Positions 5,310 to 6,759 of a DNA stretch of 6,759 bases are shown here, in pieces. Source of the DNA: Verrucomicrobiota bacterium (GTDB lineage Bacteria; Verrucomicrobiota; Verrucomicrobiia; Opitutales; UBA2995); contig JAPUIL010000636.1 of assembly GCA_027297085.1 (NCBI GenBank), forward strand, positions 1 to 6,759. The letters run 5' to 3'. The notes under the pieces were generated by a model. That model did no database searches. It saw only the letters and a program-made list of their open reading frames with translations, and had not been told where the DNA came from. How positions within the stretch are numbered: position 1 is the stretch's first letter; each line of letters starts with the position of its first letter. Position numbers and translations under genes: made by a program.

Positions 5310-6759
5310 TTACTCAGTCCGAATAGGCTGATTTCTTTCGTATGCAGTGAGACATTGACGTAGAGAATCCGCCAGTACCTTATTTTTGTTGGTCTCCGCC
5401 AATTGTATTCCCAGACCTGCCGTTTGAACGGCATTTTCAAACTGCCGGTTTTCAGCATAAGCAGCTGCCAGGACTAAATGGAAATCCGCCTCGTCCGGCG
5501 CCAGTTTCACCAAACGCTCAGCCAGCTGAACTGCCTCAGCGCCATTGCGGTATTGGGAGGACTTGGCCGTTGCCAAGATCCAGGCTAGCTCTCTTAGAAT
5601 TTTTAAACTGTCCGGATCGCGTTGCAGCCCAATCTGCAGCAATGCAATAGCCTGCTGCTTTCTGCCAGCAGCATCGAGGGTCAAACCCAACAGGGAATGA
5701 CCTTCCTCGATATCAGGATCGTTTTTCAGTTGTGTACCCAAGAACTGGATCGCTTCATGAATACGCCCCTGCTGGGCCATGAATTGAACATAACGTGACC
5801 TTGCCACCACAAAATCCGGGTCCAACTCAATAGCCTGCTTGTAGTGATCGATTGCTCCTGCGTAGTCCTTTTTCTGAGACAACATTTGTGCCAGCAAACT
5901 CTGAGCCTCTGGGCTATTTGGATCAACTCGAGTCCAGTCCCGGGCAACTTGCAGTGCTTCCGAAATTTCACCAATAGTTCTCAAGCTTTGAACCAACAAT
6001 GCTCTGACCTCCTTATGCCCAGGATCAATACTAACCGCCTTGCGCAGTTGCTCCAGAGCCTCTTGCCGTTTGCCCTGTTTACTTAAGATCAGTGCAAATA
6101 CATAACGAATATCGGGATCTTCCGGATGGTCATTTACCAAGGACTTATTGTAGCGAGCCGCCTCGTCATAACGTTTCGCATCATAAAGCAACTGAATTTG
6201 TGCATTGCGTGCTTCTATGGCGTGAGGATTGAGCTTCAGGATTGCTTGAAGTCTCTGCTCGGCTTCATCATAATCGCCCAGGGAGGCCGAAATTTTACTG
6301 AGTTCGAGCAAGGCTTCGTGGTTACCTGGAAATTCACTGACAATTCCTTGAAGTAATTCACGGGCTTCTTCTATTTCCCCCATCTCAAACATCAGACGAC
6401 TCAACCGTCTTGTTAAGTCAGGATCATTCGGTTTTTCCGCCAAGGCGATTTCGTAAAGCCTCCTACTCGCCTCCCTCGTTTCATTGGTAAACTGCTCAAT
6501 CAACTTGCGTGTTTCACGCTTTCTCGAAAGCTGCTTCTGGCGATGATTCCACTGGTTGGTAAATGGAGCTTTGTTCAGCAGCTGCTCAGTGAGTTTTCGT
6601 GCAATCTGAAGCCGGTCCCATTCAGAGAAAGCCAACGAGGAAGACAGACTCGCCAGGTTCGGCAAGGTTTCACTGGGAAGACCTACGTTTTTAATTACCG
6701 CTTCTGCTATGGCTGTAGCCACCGTGAAATTGCCAGCGAAGGACAAGTGCACATGATCA
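5310..6759 (-). CDS. TPR-repeat protein, probably the C-terminal part of an SGNH-hydrolase/TPR fusion (cut by window edge)
   Basis: The frame is open to the right edge, so the N-terminus lies outside. A GTG at 6752 could be taken as a start, but the two codons before it are Asp and His, giving DHVHLSFAGN. That reads as the last catalytic block (Asp-x-x-His) of an SGNH/GDSL hydrolase-like domain, so I treat the gene as continuing. Counting from that GTG, residues 24-105 are a helical linker rich in charged residues. About ten tetratricopeptide repeats follow from roughly 110 to 454. Their repeat ends (KPND, FPGN, NPHA, HPED, DPGH, DPNS, then three DPD) fall exactly 34 residues apart from 107 to 379. 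The ninth unit carries a five-residue insertion (ILATAKSSQYRNGAEAV). The last 26 residues are polar and end in TAA at 5310. TPR superhelices bind proteins or peptides. The SGNH part, if present, would act on ester or acyl groups, but many such fusions have no known substrate. Cell location cannot be judged without the N-terminus. Confidence 0.88.
   Translation of the reverse strand, partial: DHVHLSFAGNFTVATAIAEAVIKNVGLPSETLPNLASLSSSLAFSEWDRLQIARKLTEQLLNKAPFTNQWNHRQKQLSRKRETRKLIEQFTNETREASRRLYEIALAEKPNDPDLTRRLSRLMFEMGEIEEARELLQGIVSEFPGNHEALLELSKISASLGDYDEAEQRLQAILKLNPHAIEARNAQIQLLYDAKRYDEAARYNKSLVNDHPEDPDIRYVFALILSKQGKRQEALEQLRKAVSIDPGHKEVRALLVQSLRTIGEISEALQVARDWTRVDPNSPEAQSLLAQMLSQKKDYAGAIDHYKQAIELDPDFVVARSRYVQFMAQQGRIHEAIQFLGTQLKNDPDIEEGHSLLGLTLDAAGRKQQAIALLQIGLQRDPDSLKILRELAWILATAKSSQYRNGAEAVQLAERLVKLAPDEADFHLVLAAAYAENRQFENAVQTAGLGIQLAETNKNKVLADSLRQCLTAYERNQPIRTE

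Noticed and set aside
5087..5458. Minus-strand open frame of 123 codons
   Set aside because: It overlaps the TPR gene's 3' end in another frame and runs through the repeat doublet; the composition is not protein-like.
6750..6754. GTG at 6752 or the overlapping ATG at 6754 (minus strand) as the start of the TPR gene
   Set aside because: The ATG is out of frame with the TPR protein, and the GTG is preceded in frame by Asp-His, which completes an SGNH-like Asp-x-x-His block; a start outside the window is more likely.

Overview
The window most likely comes from a free-living, carbohydrate-degrading bacterium of the Planctomycetota-Verrucomicrobiota group, with a lean toward Verrucomicrobiota. 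The evidence is a Tat-exported TIM-barrel epimerase-like protein, a secreted formylglycine sulfatase of the iduronate-2-sulfatase-like type, a large SGNH/TPR protein, weak or absent Shine-Dalgarno sequences and intergenic palindromic repeats. This placement rests on gene style and memory of family distribution, not on a marker gene.

Layout from left to right: (1) the minus-strand 5' part of a zinc-dependent medium-chain dehydrogenase, cut by the left edge; (2) 36 bases upstream of it, a minus-strand GntP-family sugar-acid permease, probably in the same transcript; (3) a 580-base divergent intergenic region with a GC-rich block of hairpins and a long-range inverted repeat; (4) a plus-strand Tat-exported sugar isomerase/epimerase-like TIM barrel; (5) a 324-base gap between convergent genes, holding an inverted pair of GTAG-headed palindromes and a single related palindrome; (6) a minus-strand secreted sulfatase; (7) a 343-base gap holding a 120-base inverted doublet of another GTAG-headed repeat; (8) a minus-strand TPR protein whose N-terminus lies beyond the right edge. 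The last codons visible there read as the Asp-x-x-His block of an SGNH hydrolase domain.

The genes fit a loose saccharide-use theme. The sulfatase would remove sulfate from an external substrate, and the exported TIM barrel could act on a sugar outside the cytoplasm. The GntP permease would import a sugar acid, and the adjacent dehydrogenase could oxidise it or a derivative. Only the permease and dehydrogenase look like an operon; the other links are inference from proximity.

I see no strong candidate for a wholly new system. The most noteworthy non-coding signal is that all three long gaps carry palindromic repeats. In two of the gaps these are inverted doublets with GTAG-type heads, resembling the REP/REPIN elements mobilised by RAYT transposases. 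No RAYT gene lies in the window.
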